64,000 nt of DNA from Microbacterium sp. 67-17. Its GTDB lineage: Bacteria > Actinomycetota > Actinomycetes > Actinomycetales > Microbacteriaceae. Both the position numbers and the translations under genes were made by a program. Shown piece by piece: positions 17,246 through 29,857 of the stretch. The notes under the pieces are model-generated. The model saw only the letters and a program-made list of their open reading frames with translations. It made no database searches and was not told the origin of the DNA. Within the stretch, counting starts at the first letter, position 1. Each line of letters begins with the position of its first letter. The DNA is taken from contig NZ_MKTR01000024.1 of assembly GCF_001898325.1 (NCBI RefSeq), forward strand, positions 1 to 64,000, in the 5' to 3' direction.

Positions 17246-18325
17246 ATGTGCACACGAGTTATCTGGCCGGATGCCAACGGATCGGTCATCGTCGGCCGCA
17301 ATATGGACTTCCACATGGATCTCCTCACCAACCTATGGAAGCTCCCCAGGGGAATCGAACGCACGGACGGCGCCAATGGAAAGCTCACCTGGAAGGCCAG
17401 GTACGGCAGCATCGTTGCTACCGCGTTCGACCTGATTGCGACCGATGGCATGAATGAGGAGGGCTTCGCCGGACACATCCTGTGGCTTGCCGAGTCCGAC
17501 TACGGTAAGCCTGACGAGAATGCCGTTCAGTTGAGTCAGGCGGTGTGGCTGCAGTACTACCTCGACAACTTCGCCACCGTCGCTGAGGCCGTCGAGTGGA
17601 CGAATGAGTCGCAGGTCCAGATCGCGCAGCTGTTCGACCCGACCGGTCACCTCGTGCCGACGCTTCACCTCGCCATCAACGACGCGACCGGCGACTCGGC
17701 GATCATCGAGTACACCGACGGCAAGCCGAAGGTCTACCACAGCCGCGACTACCTCGTCATGACGAACTCCCCCACATACGACAAGCAGCTCGAACTCGTC
17801 AAGAAGGTCGAGGGGCTCGGCGGTGACGAGCACCTGCCCGGCTCGACGCTGGCCAGCGACCGGTTCGCGCGCGCCTCGTACTATGTCGCGCGCCAGGTGC
17901 AACCGAAGACGCAGATCGACGCTATGTCGGCCATGTTCAGCATCATCCGCAACGCCGCGCAGCCGTTCCGGGAGCCCGAGCCTGGCAAGCCCGACGCGTC
18001 ACAGACGATCTGGCAGGTCGTGCTCGATCTCACGAACAAGCGCTACGCATTCGAATCCACGACCCGCCCGAACCTTATCTGGGTCGATCTCGACGAGGTG
18101 AGCTTCACAAAGGGCACGAAGGTGCTCAAGCTCGACCTGGTGGGACGCCTCGCGCTCGAGGGCGGCCTGGAAGGCGACGCCAGCCACAAGTTCACCGATC
18201 CGGGTGAACTCGCCGAAGACGTACTCGCTGCGGGCGTGACGGCACTCGAATGGGTAGCACGCAAGCGCGACGCGTTCCTCGCAGTGAGGAAGGCCGTTCA
18301 GGAACTCGTCGGCACCTCGCACTAG
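17246..18325 (+). CDS. Linear amide C-N hydrolase, choloylglycine hydrolase / penicillin V acylase family
   Basis: Ntn hydrolase that cleaves amide bonds such as those of conjugated bile salts, penicillin V or acyl-homoserine lactones. After removal of Met1 the nucleophile is Cys2. Arg18 and Asp21 (GRNMDF) stand at exactly the positions of the bile-salt-hydrolase catalytic residues, an Asn is in MTNSPTYD, and an Arg in ASDRFARAS completes the set. MNEEGFAG is the oxyanion Asn motif. There is no signal peptide, so it is cytoplasmic. GGAGAATCCCGC precedes the ATG. At 359 residues it is slightly longer than BSH. A soil or plant actinobacterium suggests acylase or signal-degrading activity, but the substrate is inference only. 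A TetR gene converges on it. Confidence 0.88.
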   Translation: MCTRVIWPDANGSVIVGRNMDFHMDLLTNLWKLPRGIERTDGANGKLTWKARYGSIVATAFDLIATDGMNEEGFAGHILWLAESDYGKPDENAVQLSQAVWLQYYLDNFATVAEAVEWTNESQVQIAQLFDPTGHLVPTLHLAINDATGDSAIIEYTDGKPKVYHSRDYLVMTNSPTYDKQLELVKKVEGLGGDEHLPGSTLASDRFARASYYVARQVQPKTQIDAMSAMFSIIRNAAQPFREPEPGKPDASQTIWQVVLDLTNKRYAFESTTRPNLIWVDLDEVSFTKGTKVLKLDLVGRLALEGGLEGDASHKFTDPGELAEDVLAAGVTALEWVARKRDAFLAVRKAVQELVGTSH

Positions 18326-18359
18326 AGCGTTTCGCTCGGAGAAGTCTCCGCGGCTTCTC
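18325..18359. terminator. Two small hairpins between convergent genes
   Basis: GAGCG-ttt-CGCTC starts at the stop codon, and GAGAAG (18339-18344) pairs with CTTCTC (18354-18359). Position between convergent genes fits a bidirectional terminator, although there is no T-tract. Confidence 0.4.
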
Positions 18360-18406
18360 GCGAGTCACCTTGTGGCGGCCGGCGCGGGCCGGGCGGCGAC
18401 CCCGGA

Positions 18407-19084
18407 TCAGAGGTCGAGAGAGGAGTGCAGACGGCGGGTGACCTCGGCCAGCGGCATCCGCTTGGGGAAGACCGCCAGCACGACGTCGTCGGGATTCGGA
18501 TGCTCGGGGTCGGGGTGGACGCCGAACTTGCGCATGAGGTCATCAAGAGCGGCGCGCAGCACCGACACCGGTACGGGCTCCCGATCACGCAGCAGCTGGC
18601 GCAGCACGTGGTTGTGTACGGCGGCGACGGATGCTGCGAAGCCGACCGCATCGATCGGGTCAAGTCCCGGAAGAGCGCCGCGCAGGTACTCATCGAAGAG
18701 TCGCTCGTACCGGAATACCGTGACGATCTCGCGCTCTCGCAGCGCAGGAACTTTCCGCACCACGGAGTAGCGGCGCCGTGCGAGCTCGGGGTCGGCGGCG
18801 AAGTGTTCGAACACCGTAACCGCCGCATCGCACACCGCGACCCAGGGGTTCTCGTGAGGCTGCGACAGGTTCTCACGCAGCTGCGCGAGCAGGAGCTCGT
18901 GGTCGGCGAACACGACGTCGTCCTTGCCGCCGAACTGACGGAAGAACGTTGACCGGGAGCTGCCGGCAGCCTGGGCGATCTGCTCAACGGATGTCGCGTC
19001 GAAGCCGTTCCGATCGAACAGGTCGAGCGCGACGGCGACGACTGCGGTCCGCGACGACGACGTGGCGGCGGTGGTGTCGGACAT
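18407..19084 (-). CDS. TetR-family transcriptional regulator
   Basis: A 225-residue repressor-type protein. The N-terminal helix-turn-helix domain spans about residues 12-58: VVAVALDLFDRNGFDATSVEQ followed by IAQAAGSSRSTFFRQFGGKDDVV. The C-terminal all-helical ligand domain ends in an unusual Pro-rich PDPEHPNPDDVV segment. It is divergent from the GT2 synthase gene and convergent with the Ntn hydrolase, so either could be a target; autoregulation is usual. The start has a -10-like TAGGCT on the minus strand 6 nt upstream (19091-19096) and no ribosome-binding site, which suggests a leaderless transcript. Confidence 0.88.
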   Translation of the reverse strand: MSDTTAATSSSRTAVVAVALDLFDRNGFDATSVEQIAQAAGSSRSTFFRQFGGKDDVVFADHELLLAQLRENLSQPHENPWVAVCDAAVTVFEHFAADPELARRRYSVVRKVPALREREIVTVFRYERLFDEYLRGALPGLDPIDAVGFAASVAAVHNHVLRQLLRDREPVPVSVLRAALDDLMRKFGVHPDPEHPNPDDVVLAVFPKRMPLAEVTRRLHSSLDL

Positions 19085-19090
19085 GCCGTG

Positions 19091-19096
19091 AGCCTA
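19091..19096 (-). promoter_or_regulatory. -10 box of the tetR gene, leaderless-type
   Basis: On the minus strand TAGGCT ends 6 nt before the ATG of the TetR gene. Confidence 0.4.
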
Positions 19097-19107
19097 CCGC
19101 CGGGGGA

Positions 19108-19137
19108 ACCTCAAGTTTGGCTCAGTGTTACCTCAAG
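19108..19137. repeat. Direct repeat ACCTCAAG in the tetR/GT2 intergenic region
   Basis: ACCTCAAG occurs at 19108-19115 and again at 19130-19137, 22 bp apart (two helical turns), just upstream of the tetR -10 box. It is a plausible operator for the TetR protein or another factor. Confidence 0.4.
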
Positions 19138-19293
19138 GAAAGAGCATCTGAGCCCAGGATCATCCCAGGAAGCCGCAGCTTTCCGGTATCGCGCGATAGC
19201 GTCGCGGTGCGGGATCGCTCCGGGTGCTCGGCATCCGTCGCCCCGCCTTTGTTGTGTGAGGCCTCTGGCCACGGACACGGATGGAAACGCGGG

Positions 19294-22200
19294 ATGAGCA
19301 CACGCACAGCGTTGCCGTCGACGAGACGGCCGCAGTGGGGATCCGAGAAGCGGCGGACGCCGCTCTCGACAGTGCACGCTCGCCCGTCCGCGGCCAAGGT
19401 GGTGTGGGCGCGGATCGCCATCGGTGCGACGATCGCGGCCTGGGTCGGCTACATGATCTTTACGATCCTGCCGCAGCTGTTTGCGAACGACGGAGTCTTC
19501 CGCACGCTCGAAGTGATCGTCTACGCGGCGGTGGTGACGTTCCTCACGTTCTCTGCCCTGATGTACCTCGTCGCCCGCGCCGGCGCCCTCCGCCGGTTCC
19601 GTGATCATGTCCGGGCCCCGCGCGGAGAGCTCGACCGCCACTTCGCCGACGGCCACCAAGAGGGCCTGACCGTCCTCATCCCGTCATACGCGGAAGAGCC
19701 GGCAGTCGTGCGCAAGACGATGTGGTCGGCGGCGCTACAGGAGTACCCGTCGCTGCGGGTCGTGCTGCTGCTGGATGACAGCCCGTTTCCCACCGACCCC
19801 GCGGTGCAGGAGCGTCTTGACGAGACCCGCCGGATCGCCTCCGACATCGAGAACGCTCTGAGTGGGCCGGGCGAGCGGTTCACCGCGGCGCTGCTGGCGT
19901 ATGAGAACGAGTGGCTGCTGGGCGGCACTGTCGGGGCGGACGCCGTCGAGACTCTCCGCGACCAGTACGTCGCCGCCGTGACGTGGCTGCGCACCGTCGG
20001 TGACGAATGGCCGCACGAAGACCACGTCGACACCTTCTTCATCGATCAGGTGCTCGGGGGCCTTGCCGACGACCTCGACGCAACGGCGCAGGCTCTGCAA
20101 GCCGCGATGGATGCCGATGCCGCGCCCACGGGCGAGAGACTGCTCGAACTCCACCGCCGCCTCGTCCGGATCTTCACAGTCGAAGCGACGACCTTCGAAC
20201 GCAAGCGCTACGCGTCGCTGTCGAATGAGCCGAACAAGGCGATGAACCTCAACGCGTACATCGGCCTGCTCGGCGGGCGCTATCGCGCTCATCCGACCGA
20301 CGAGGGAACCGTGCTCGTGAAGGTCGGTCCCGCGGACGAGGCCGACATCGTCATCCCGGATACGCCGTACCTGCTCACGCTCGACGCCGACTCGCTGTTG
20401 CTTCGCGACTACTGCCTGCGGCTTGTGCACTTCCTGGAGCAGCCCGAGAACGAACGCGTCGCGGTGACGCAGACGCCGTACTCGTCGTTCCGGGGAGCTC
20501 CCACCCGCATCGAGCGACTTGCGGGCGCCACGACCGACATCCAGCACATCCTCCACCAGGGGATGACCGCGCACGACGCAACCTTCTGGGTGGGCGCAAA
20601 CGCCGTCATCCGGCGGCGTGCGCTCGAAGACATCGTGCAGGTCGAGACGGTCAACGGCTATGAGGTGCGCCGGTACGTGCAGGACCGCACGGTCATCGAA
20701 GACACCGAGTCAAGCATCGACCTCGCCGACCAGGGGTGGTCGCTGGTGAACTACCCCGAGCGCCTCAGCTACAGCGCAACGCCGCCTGACTTCGGCTCAC
20801 TCGTCGTGCAGCGCCGGCGGTGGGCCAATGGCGGCCTGCTGATCATGCCCAAGTTCTTGAAGTACGCGCAGCGGCGGCGCAAGTCGCACCGGCCGATCAC
20901 GATCGCCGAATGGATGCTGCGCACCAACTACATGGCATCGCTGGCGTGGGCATCCTTCGGTCTGATCATGCTGCTGACCTACCCCTTCGACAGCAGGCTG
21001 CTGAGCCCGCTGGTCGTTTTCGCTGCTCTGCCGTACTTCGTCTCGCAGGCGAGTGACCTGCGGTACTCGGGCTATCGCACGATCGACATCTTCCGGATCT
21101 ACGGCTTCAACCTGATCCTGTTGCCGGTGAACCTCGCGGGTGTCCTCAAGTCGATCGAACAGGCGCTCACCGGCAAGAAGATCCCGTTCGCCCGCACGCC
21201 GAAGGTGCGTAACCGCACCGCCACACAGCTGCTCTACGTCGTGGCTCCCTATGCCATCGTCATCTTCTCGGTGTTCACCGCATGGTGGAACATCCTTCAC
21301 GAGAATTGGGGCACAGCTGCCTTCGCCGCCTTCAATGCGACCCTCGCGGCCTGGGCGATCGTCGAGAACATCGGCATCCTGGAGTCCATCGCCGACACGT
21401 GGTTGGGGCTCACCGACTGGATGTGGGTCGACGCGACCCCGAAGAAGCGTTCGCGCGTGAAGGCGGGGGAGCGCGCGCAGCCGGACTGGCGGGCCGCGCT
21501 GTACCACGGTCACCCGGCTGCGGGAGAGACCTCGCCCGACTACCTCCCTCCACCGACCATCCCTGCACGCCCGGTGATGCTCGAACTCGAGACTCTCGAG
21601 GCCCCGATCCTCGCCGAGCCCGAGCAGCCGATGCTCTCTGAATCCGAGCAGCCGAGCCTCTCCCTGCTCGACGTCGATGACTCACCGGAACCCGATCCGG
21701 TGTCGGCGACCCGTCCCGAGGTCGCCGCAGCCGAGGCGGCTGCCGAGCCGGAACCCGATCCGGTGCCGGCAGCCGCCCCGGCGATGTCCGAGCCCGAGCC
21801 TGTTGTCGCTGAGTCGGAGCCGGAGCCTCACACCGAGCCGGCGGCCGAGCCCGCCGTCGTCGAACTCGATGCGGCGACCGAGCCTGTTCTCGTTGGTGCT
21901 CCGACCGAGTCGGTATCTGAGCCCGGCGCCGAGCCCGAGGTGTTCCGCCCGACGTATGCCATCGCGCCGGCATACGGGATGGAACTCGTGCCCGATCTCT
22001 GGATGCCGGGGCCGGAGGGTCGTGTTGTGTCGGCCGAATGGGATGACTTCGGGGACGCCGTCGATCATCCTGTCGAGGTCGCGGCCAGCGCCTGGGCCCC
22101 CGGCGACAGCGGCGATCGCGCCATCCAGGTCTTCTCGTCGGCAGAGCCAGCTGGGGTCGATTCGGCGGCTCCGGCGTGGATCGCCGCGCCGGAGCCCGTG

Positions 22201-22838
22201 TTCCCCGATGTTCCCGTCCAGGCTCCCGCGGCGCAGTATGTCTACACGCAGTCTGCGCCGCAGCAGCGGTATGTCTACACGCAGCCTGCGCCGGCACAGC
22301 GGGATGTCTACACGCAGCCTGCGCCGGCACAGCGGGACCAGCCGTGGCCGGTCGAGCCCGCGCAGCAGGCTGCCCCGCAGTGGCACGCTTCGGCACCCGT
22401 GCCCACCTCCCCGTGGCAGACTCCGGTCTGGAACGACCAGGCGCCCTCGTACCCTGCCCAACAGCAGTACGCGGGCGAACCCCGGGCGCCCTTCACTGCG
22501 TCACCGCTACCGGCGTGGCAGGGTTATGTCGTCGCCCCCGAGTACGCGCCGACCTCTCCGAGCGACGGCCAGCTGTACGGGGCGGCTCCGTCGTGGCAGA
22601 GTCCGGCTCAGCCCGACGTCTATCCGCCGGAGCTCGTCCCGGCCACGGCAGCGGCTGGCGCTGACTGGGCTCCGGCGCCTGCGCCGGGCGAGTGGCAGGT
22701 GCCTTCGCAGACTGCCGCGCGGACCTCTCCTGACGCCGTACCGGTCGGGGTGCCCCCGGGGCGGATGCCGCTTCGCAACGAGGTTCCGCTGTCACCGAAT
22801 GCTCCTGTGTCGCGCCCGGTGCGTGGCCGAGGTCGCGG

Positions 22839-22845
<7 letters not shown>
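19294..22845 (+). CDS. Family 2 processive glycosyltransferase (cellulose/hyaluronan-synthase-like) with long Pro/Glu-rich C-terminal tail
   Basis: A 1183-residue membrane polysaccharide synthase candidate. Two helices (residues ~40-90) precede a GT-A domain with LTVLIPSYAEEP, LLLDDSP, a DxD in LTLDADSLL (~residue 362), the acceptor TED motif in VIEDTESS and the processivity motif QRRRW (~residue 506). Further helices follow to ~residue 700. The ~150-residue insert between LLLDDSP and the DxD is larger than in BcsA. The last ~460 residues are low-complexity, rich in Pro, Glu, Ala and Gln, with three 11-residue repeats. The ATG at 19294 was chosen; in-frame sequence further upstream overlaps the tetR gene. 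A GH18-like gene overlaps its stop, so product synthesis and trimming are probably coupled. Confidence 0.82.
22237..22335 (+). repeat. Three tandem 33-bp repeats in the GT2 tail
   Basis: Units start at 22237, 22270 and 22303 and encode (Y/D)VYTQxAPxQR three times. Units 2 and 3 are almost identical at the DNA level, which indicates recent duplication. Confidence 0.9.
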
Positions 22846-26635
<3,790 letters not shown>

Positions 26636-26691
26636 GTCTCGCTGTGTACGCGGTGTCTCGCTCCGGGCAGCCCGTGGTCGCAGGTGGGCGG

Positions 26692-26697
26692 TAGCCT
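26692..26697 (+). promoter_or_regulatory. -10 box, leaderless-type, for the deazaflavin oxidoreductase gene
   Basis: TAGCCT ends 6 nt before the ATG at 26704, with no ribosome-binding site between. Confidence 0.45.
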
Positions 26698-26703
26698 GAG
26701 GGC

Positions 26704-27138
26704 ATGCCACTGACCGGAGAGTACAAGCCGTCCACATCGGAGTGGGCCCGCACCCAGGCCGAAACCTACGAAGCCACGGGGGGTGCCGAGGGATCGGTGC
26801 TGCGAGGCAAGCCCGTCATCGTCCTGACCACGCTGGGCGCCAAGACCGGAGGGCTGCGCAAGACCGCCCTCATGCGCGTCGAACACGACGGAAGCTATGC
26901 CGTGATCGCCTCGAAGGGCGGCGCGCCCGACGAACCCAAGTGGGCGGGGAACATGCGAAAGCATGCCGCCGTCGAGTTGCAGGATGGCGCGACCAAGCGC
27001 GACTACCTCGCCAGGGAAGTTGAGGGCGAGGAGCGCGATCAGTGGTGGGCGCGTGCTGTCGAGGTGTGGCCCGACTATGCCGAGTACCAGAAGAAGACCG
27101 ACCGGCTCATCGCTGTTTTCGTGCTCGACCCCGCCTGA
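26704..27138 (+). CDS. Nitroreductase-family deazaflavin-dependent oxidoreductase
   Basis: A 144-residue Ddn-like split-barrel protein. The family motif reads [25 protein letters not shown], followed by [27 protein letters not shown], which lines the F420 site in homologues, and the usual C-terminal [28 protein letters not shown]. Known relatives reduce quinones, nitro compounds or mycotoxins with F420H2; the substrate here is unknown. It appears monocistronic, with a leaderless-type promoter. Confidence 0.85.
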   Translation: MPLTGEYKPSTSEWARTQAETYEATGGAEGSVLRGKPVIVLTTLGAKTGGLRKTALMRVEHDGSYAVIASKGGAPDEPKWAGNMRKHAAVELQDGATKRDYLAREVEGEERDQWWARAVEVWPDYAEYQKKTDRLIAVFVLDPA

Positions 27139-27226
27139 CCGCACCCGCATCCATCGGACCAATACGGTCAACCGGTGTCGACGTGTGGACGCGCTGCATA
27201 ACAGTCGGCTTGCCGGGTAGCGGCTT

Positions 27227-27796
27227 CTAGTCCGCGAGCTGGGAATGCTCGCTGAGCCTGTGCCACGTGCGATTCACATAGGCAAGCCCGTCGCGTGGGT
27301 CGTCGACTTGAGCGTGGGCCTCGATTGCTTCGGCGATGACAATAGTCGCGTTGCCGGCGCGAAATCGGCGAACCGGCCGACATCTGAGCCACACCGAGAC
27401 GTCGTGGAACACCGGCTCGCCCGTTGGGAGGCGGTGCCACATTGAGGTGTCAGCGAACCGGTCGATCTTGCTGGTCGCGCCGAGCTTGGCGATATCACTG
27501 GTAGTTGCGTCGATGAGGTGGACGACAACACTCTGGGAAGCGAGCAGGGTCGGTGCACTCGAGGAGAGCTCGGAGACGGAGAACAACAGCAGCGGTGGAT
27601 CCGCGCTGACGGACGACACCGACGTCGCCGTCATCGCAACAGGTCTTGTACCGTCGTCCGCGGTGATCACGGCAACCCCGCCGGGGTGATGGCGGAACGC
27701 GGCCTTGAACTGCTCGACCGATACCCTGTTCGTCGCGTTGTCGTGCAAGGGGAGGGAGTCGGCGGCGGCAGTGCACGTCAGTCGCTGGGGTGTCAT
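27227..27796 (-). CDS. Flavin reductase family protein (probable partner of the flavin-dependent monooxygenase)
   Basis: A 189-residue split-barrel FMN reductase. FKAAFRHHPGGVAVITADDGTRPVAMTATSVSSVSADPPLLLFSV is the classical N-terminal block, split here across strand and helix. HLIDATTSDIAKLG and the C-terminal HAQVDDPRDGLAYVNRTWHRL complete the family pattern. Such proteins supply FMNH2 to two-component monooxygenases like NtaA/SnaA, one of which is encoded 2 kb away (29858-31237). GGAGGTAACG precedes the ATG. It lies downstream of the binding-protein gene on the same strand, with a strong hairpin in between. Confidence 0.85.
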   Translation of the reverse strand: MTPQRLTCTAAADSLPLHDNATNRVSVEQFKAAFRHHPGGVAVITADDGTRPVAMTATSVSSVSADPPLLLFSVSELSSSAPTLLASQSVVVHLIDATTSDIAKLGATSKIDRFADTSMWHRLPTGEPVFHDVSVWLRCRPVRRFRAGNATIVIAEAIEAHAQVDDPRDGLAYVNRTWHRLSEHSQLAD

Positions 27797-27840
27797 GGTT
27801 CGTTACCTCCGGAGGTCTTGGCGCCAGGCAATGGATGCCC

Positions 27841-27874
27841 GGCGGGCACGACACTGTGAGCTGTCGTGCCCGCC
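27841..27874 (-). terminator. 13-bp perfect hairpin between the binding-protein gene and the flavin reductase gene
   Basis: GGCGGGCACGACA (27841-27853) and TGTCGTGCCCGCC (27862-27874) with an 8-nt loop, right after the binding-protein stop in the direction of transcription. No T-tract. It could be a partial terminator or an mRNA-stabilising stem that raises the level of the binding protein. Confidence 0.65.
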
Positions 27875-27887
27875 GAGCGGGTGCGAT

Positions 27888-28877
27888 TCAGGGGAGTTCG
27901 TCGGTCGGGGTGATATCCGCTGCGTTCTCCCGGGTTGCCAGCACGGTCGGGAACTCTATGTAGTTCTCGGTGGGCAGGGTCCCGTCTTCCTCGTATGCGA
28001 GCACCGCCTTCATCAGCCGGGCATTGATCTCCGGCCATGGCTGCACAGCGGTGGCAAGGAACGCTCCGCCGGACTCGATCGCCCTGAGTGCCTCGGCGCT
28101 GGCATCCACAGCGACAACCCGTGTGGAGGTGCCCGCCTCCTCGATCGCTTGTACCGCGCCGAGCGCGGCATCGTCCCAGCCCACCCAGACTCCGTCGAGC
28201 CCTCCGGGGTTTGCCGACAGATAGTCAGCGACCAATGCGAGCGCCTCGATGCGGCCGGTAGCGGGGCTCGTCACCTTCTGGATACCGCCACCGACGACAT
28301 TCGCGCCTGCGGCACGAAAGACCTCTTCGGCGAGAGCTGCGCGCTTGCGAATGCCGGCGTGCGGGTCGTGCCCGATGATCATTATGTTCTTGCCGTCCAG
28401 CCCCCCGAGGGCGTCGCCGAGGGCGCCGGTGGTCTGGTCGACGATCAGCTCCTGGTCGGTGATCATGTTGACCGCGAAGCAATCCGACGGTTCTGTGCCG
28501 CTATCGATCGCGAAGATCGGAACGCCAGCATCCTGCGCCGCCGTGCAGATCGAGCCGATCGAGGCAAAGTCGGTGTAGCCGTCGATGACAACGTCCACCC
28601 CCTGGCCGATCGCGCTCTCGACGGCGGGATTCATCTTCTGAAAGTCGAAGTCGCCCTGGATCATAGTCATGTCCCATCCAGACTGCGTCGCCTGCGCCTC
28701 GGTTGCCTTAACCCACCACGCGCCCACGGGCGTCTGATTCCCCGAGGTGAAGGCGGCGACCTTGAAGCCCTGTTCGGAGTTGCTCTCACTCGAATCGGCG
28801 CCTCCTGACGCGCACCCGGTGAGAGCCAGGGCCGCTGATGCGGTGAGGGCAATGGTTATTGAGATTCGTGAGCGCAC
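27888..28877 (-). CDS. Sugar-type ABC transporter substrate-binding lipoprotein, without its own permease or ATPase nearby
   Basis: Lipoprotein of the periplasmic-binding-protein family 4 (ribose/xylose type). The signal peptide ends in the lipobox ALTGCASG. The fold shows VAAFTSGNQTPVGAWWVKATEAQA, VDVVIDGYTDFASIG, IFAIDSGT, IMIIGHDPHAG and VWVGWDDAALGAVQAIEEAG in order. The GTG at 28877 was chosen because GAGGAG lies 7 nt upstream and it begins directly at the signal peptide; the longer frame upstream is Ser/Arg-rich and non-coding in appearance. No transporter partner is in the window, so it either uses a distant system or is a leftover. A MarR-type box lies upstream at 29054-29084. Confidence 0.85.
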   Translation of the reverse strand: MRSRISITIALTASAALALTGCASGGADSSESNSEQGFKVAAFTSGNQTPVGAWWVKATEAQATQSGWDMTMIQGDFDFQKMNPAVESAIGQGVDVVIDGYTDFASIGSICTAAQDAGVPIFAIDSGTEPSDCFAVNMITDQELIVDQTTGALGDALGGLDGKNIMIIGHDPHAGIRKRAALAEEVFRAAGANVVGGGIQKVTSPATGRIEALALVADYLSANPGGLDGVWVGWDDAALGAVQAIEEAGTSTRVVAVDASAEALRAIESGGAFLATAVQPWPEINARLMKAVLAYEEDGTLPTENYIEFPTVLATRENAADITPTDELP

Positions 28878-29053
28878 GGTTCTACTCCTCTGTACGACTG
28901 TGTTCACTCTTGATGACGAAGATGACGATCGGGATGCGTCGACGGACTCACCACAGCGCATCCGGCAAGGTCTTCGTTGACCCCGGCGGGGCGTCACACC
29001 TCGGTGGTGCGACGCAGCGACGCTAACACTGATTTGTCTCTACGTAAACCAGA

Positions 29054-29084
29054 TTCGCGCAAAACGAGTTGCAAATGCAACTAC
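29054..29084. promoter_or_regulatory. Predicted MarR operator, copy 1
   Basis: Contains the perfect palindrome AGTTGCA-AA-TGCAACT (29067-29082) inside a ~31-bp sequence almost repeated at 29729-29760 (shared TTCGCGCA, AAACGAGTTGC and CAACTAC). It lies between the end of the MarR gene and the binding-protein gene, so it probably controls the minus-strand genes. Confidence 0.65.
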
Positions 29085-29111
29085 ATGGTGAAGGAGGAGG
29101 CCTCGTTCTCC

Positions 29112-29651
29112 CTATTCATTGCCATCGCGCCACGCTTCGTCCTCGATGGCCGCCGAAATCAACGTCGTAAGAAGGTCGTGAAGTTGCTCGAGCTTTTCCT
29201 CACCGAGCGTGCGGTTGATGATCTCCTGCGCTCGGTACGAGATCGGGAGCATCTTGCGGTACATCTGCGCCCCCTCCTCAGTAATCCGGATCGGGCGAGA
29301 ACCGCGAGGGCCGTCGCCCAGGCTGAGTAGACCGTCCTGGACGAGGTCGGTGAGAGCTCTCGATATCACCGCCTTGCTCATGACTGTGGATTTCGAGATC
29401 TCGGTCGCCGTGAGGGCCGGCTCCAGTGCCACGGCGGAAAGGATGCGCCACTCTGTCGTGCCGAGGCCGAACTGGTCGCGGAGGGACTGCGACTCGTAGA
29501 GAGAGAAGATGTTGGACAGGATCGCGAGCAGTCGTGGGGTGAAGCGTGACAGATCAAGCGCGTCCGGCAGAGCGTGGTCATCATCTCGGCGGTTTTCTGC
29601 AACGAACTCGAACTCGGCGAGTCGGCTATTCCGTTGATGTGCTGCGTCCAT
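29112..29651 (-). CDS. MarR-family transcriptional regulator
   Basis: Winged-helix regulator of about 179 residues. The DNA-binding part runs through LGTTEWRILSAVALEPALTATEISKSTVMSKAVISRALTDLVQDGLL, with the wing in SLGDGPRGSRPIRITEEG. The flanking helices form the dimer interface. The ATG at 29651 was preferred because GAGAGA lies 9 nt upstream; ATG 29690 would add 13 residues without a ribosome-binding site. It sits between the binding-protein/flavin-reductase genes and the monooxygenase gene, with near-identical palindromic boxes on both sides, so it is the likely repressor of both transcripts. Confidence 0.85.
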   Translation of the reverse strand: MDAAHQRNSRLAEFEFVAENRRDDDHALPDALDLSRFTPRLLAILSNIFSLYESQSLRDQFGLGTTEWRILSAVALEPALTATEISKSTVMSKAVISRALTDLVQDGLLSLGDGPRGSRPIRITEEGAQMYRKMLPISYRAQEIINRTLGEEKLEQLHDLLTTLISAAIEDEAWRDGNE

Positions 29652-29728
29652 GTGTGCATTCTCTCGGTTCTTACTGACTTCGGCGATCATCGCGGAGGTC
29701 GGCGTGTGAGGTCGCCGCCGTCACTATG

Positions 29729-29772
29729 TTCGCGCAGAAACGAGTTGCGCGAACAACTACTTGTGTTATGGT
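29729..29772 (+). promoter_or_regulatory. Predicted MarR operator copy 2 overlapping the monooxygenase promoter
   Basis: The box at 29729-29760 contains AGTTG-CGCGAA-CAACT. A promoter fits it: -35 TTGCGC at 29745-29750, a 16-bp spacer and -10 TATGGT at 29767-29772. Repressor bound here would cover the -35 element. It also lies ~80-110 bp upstream of the MarR start, allowing autoregulation. Confidence 0.6.
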
Positions 29773-29857
29773 CGTTGACGTTGCGAGCAGGGAAGCTCTC
29801 GACACTCCCGGAGTTCATCGAGTGACCCCGGGTGTTTCCCCGCAGAGAGGACAGCGC

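Noticed and set aside
27705..28808. 367-codon plus-strand frame across the flavin reductase and binding-protein genes
   Set aside because: Shadow of two genes with clear lipobox and family motifs on the other strand.
29098..29110. Possible start of a plus-strand gene after the AAGGAGGAGG at 29091
   Set aside because: The purine-rich run resembles a ribosome-binding site, but no usable frame follows; the opposite strand is the 3' end of the MarR gene.
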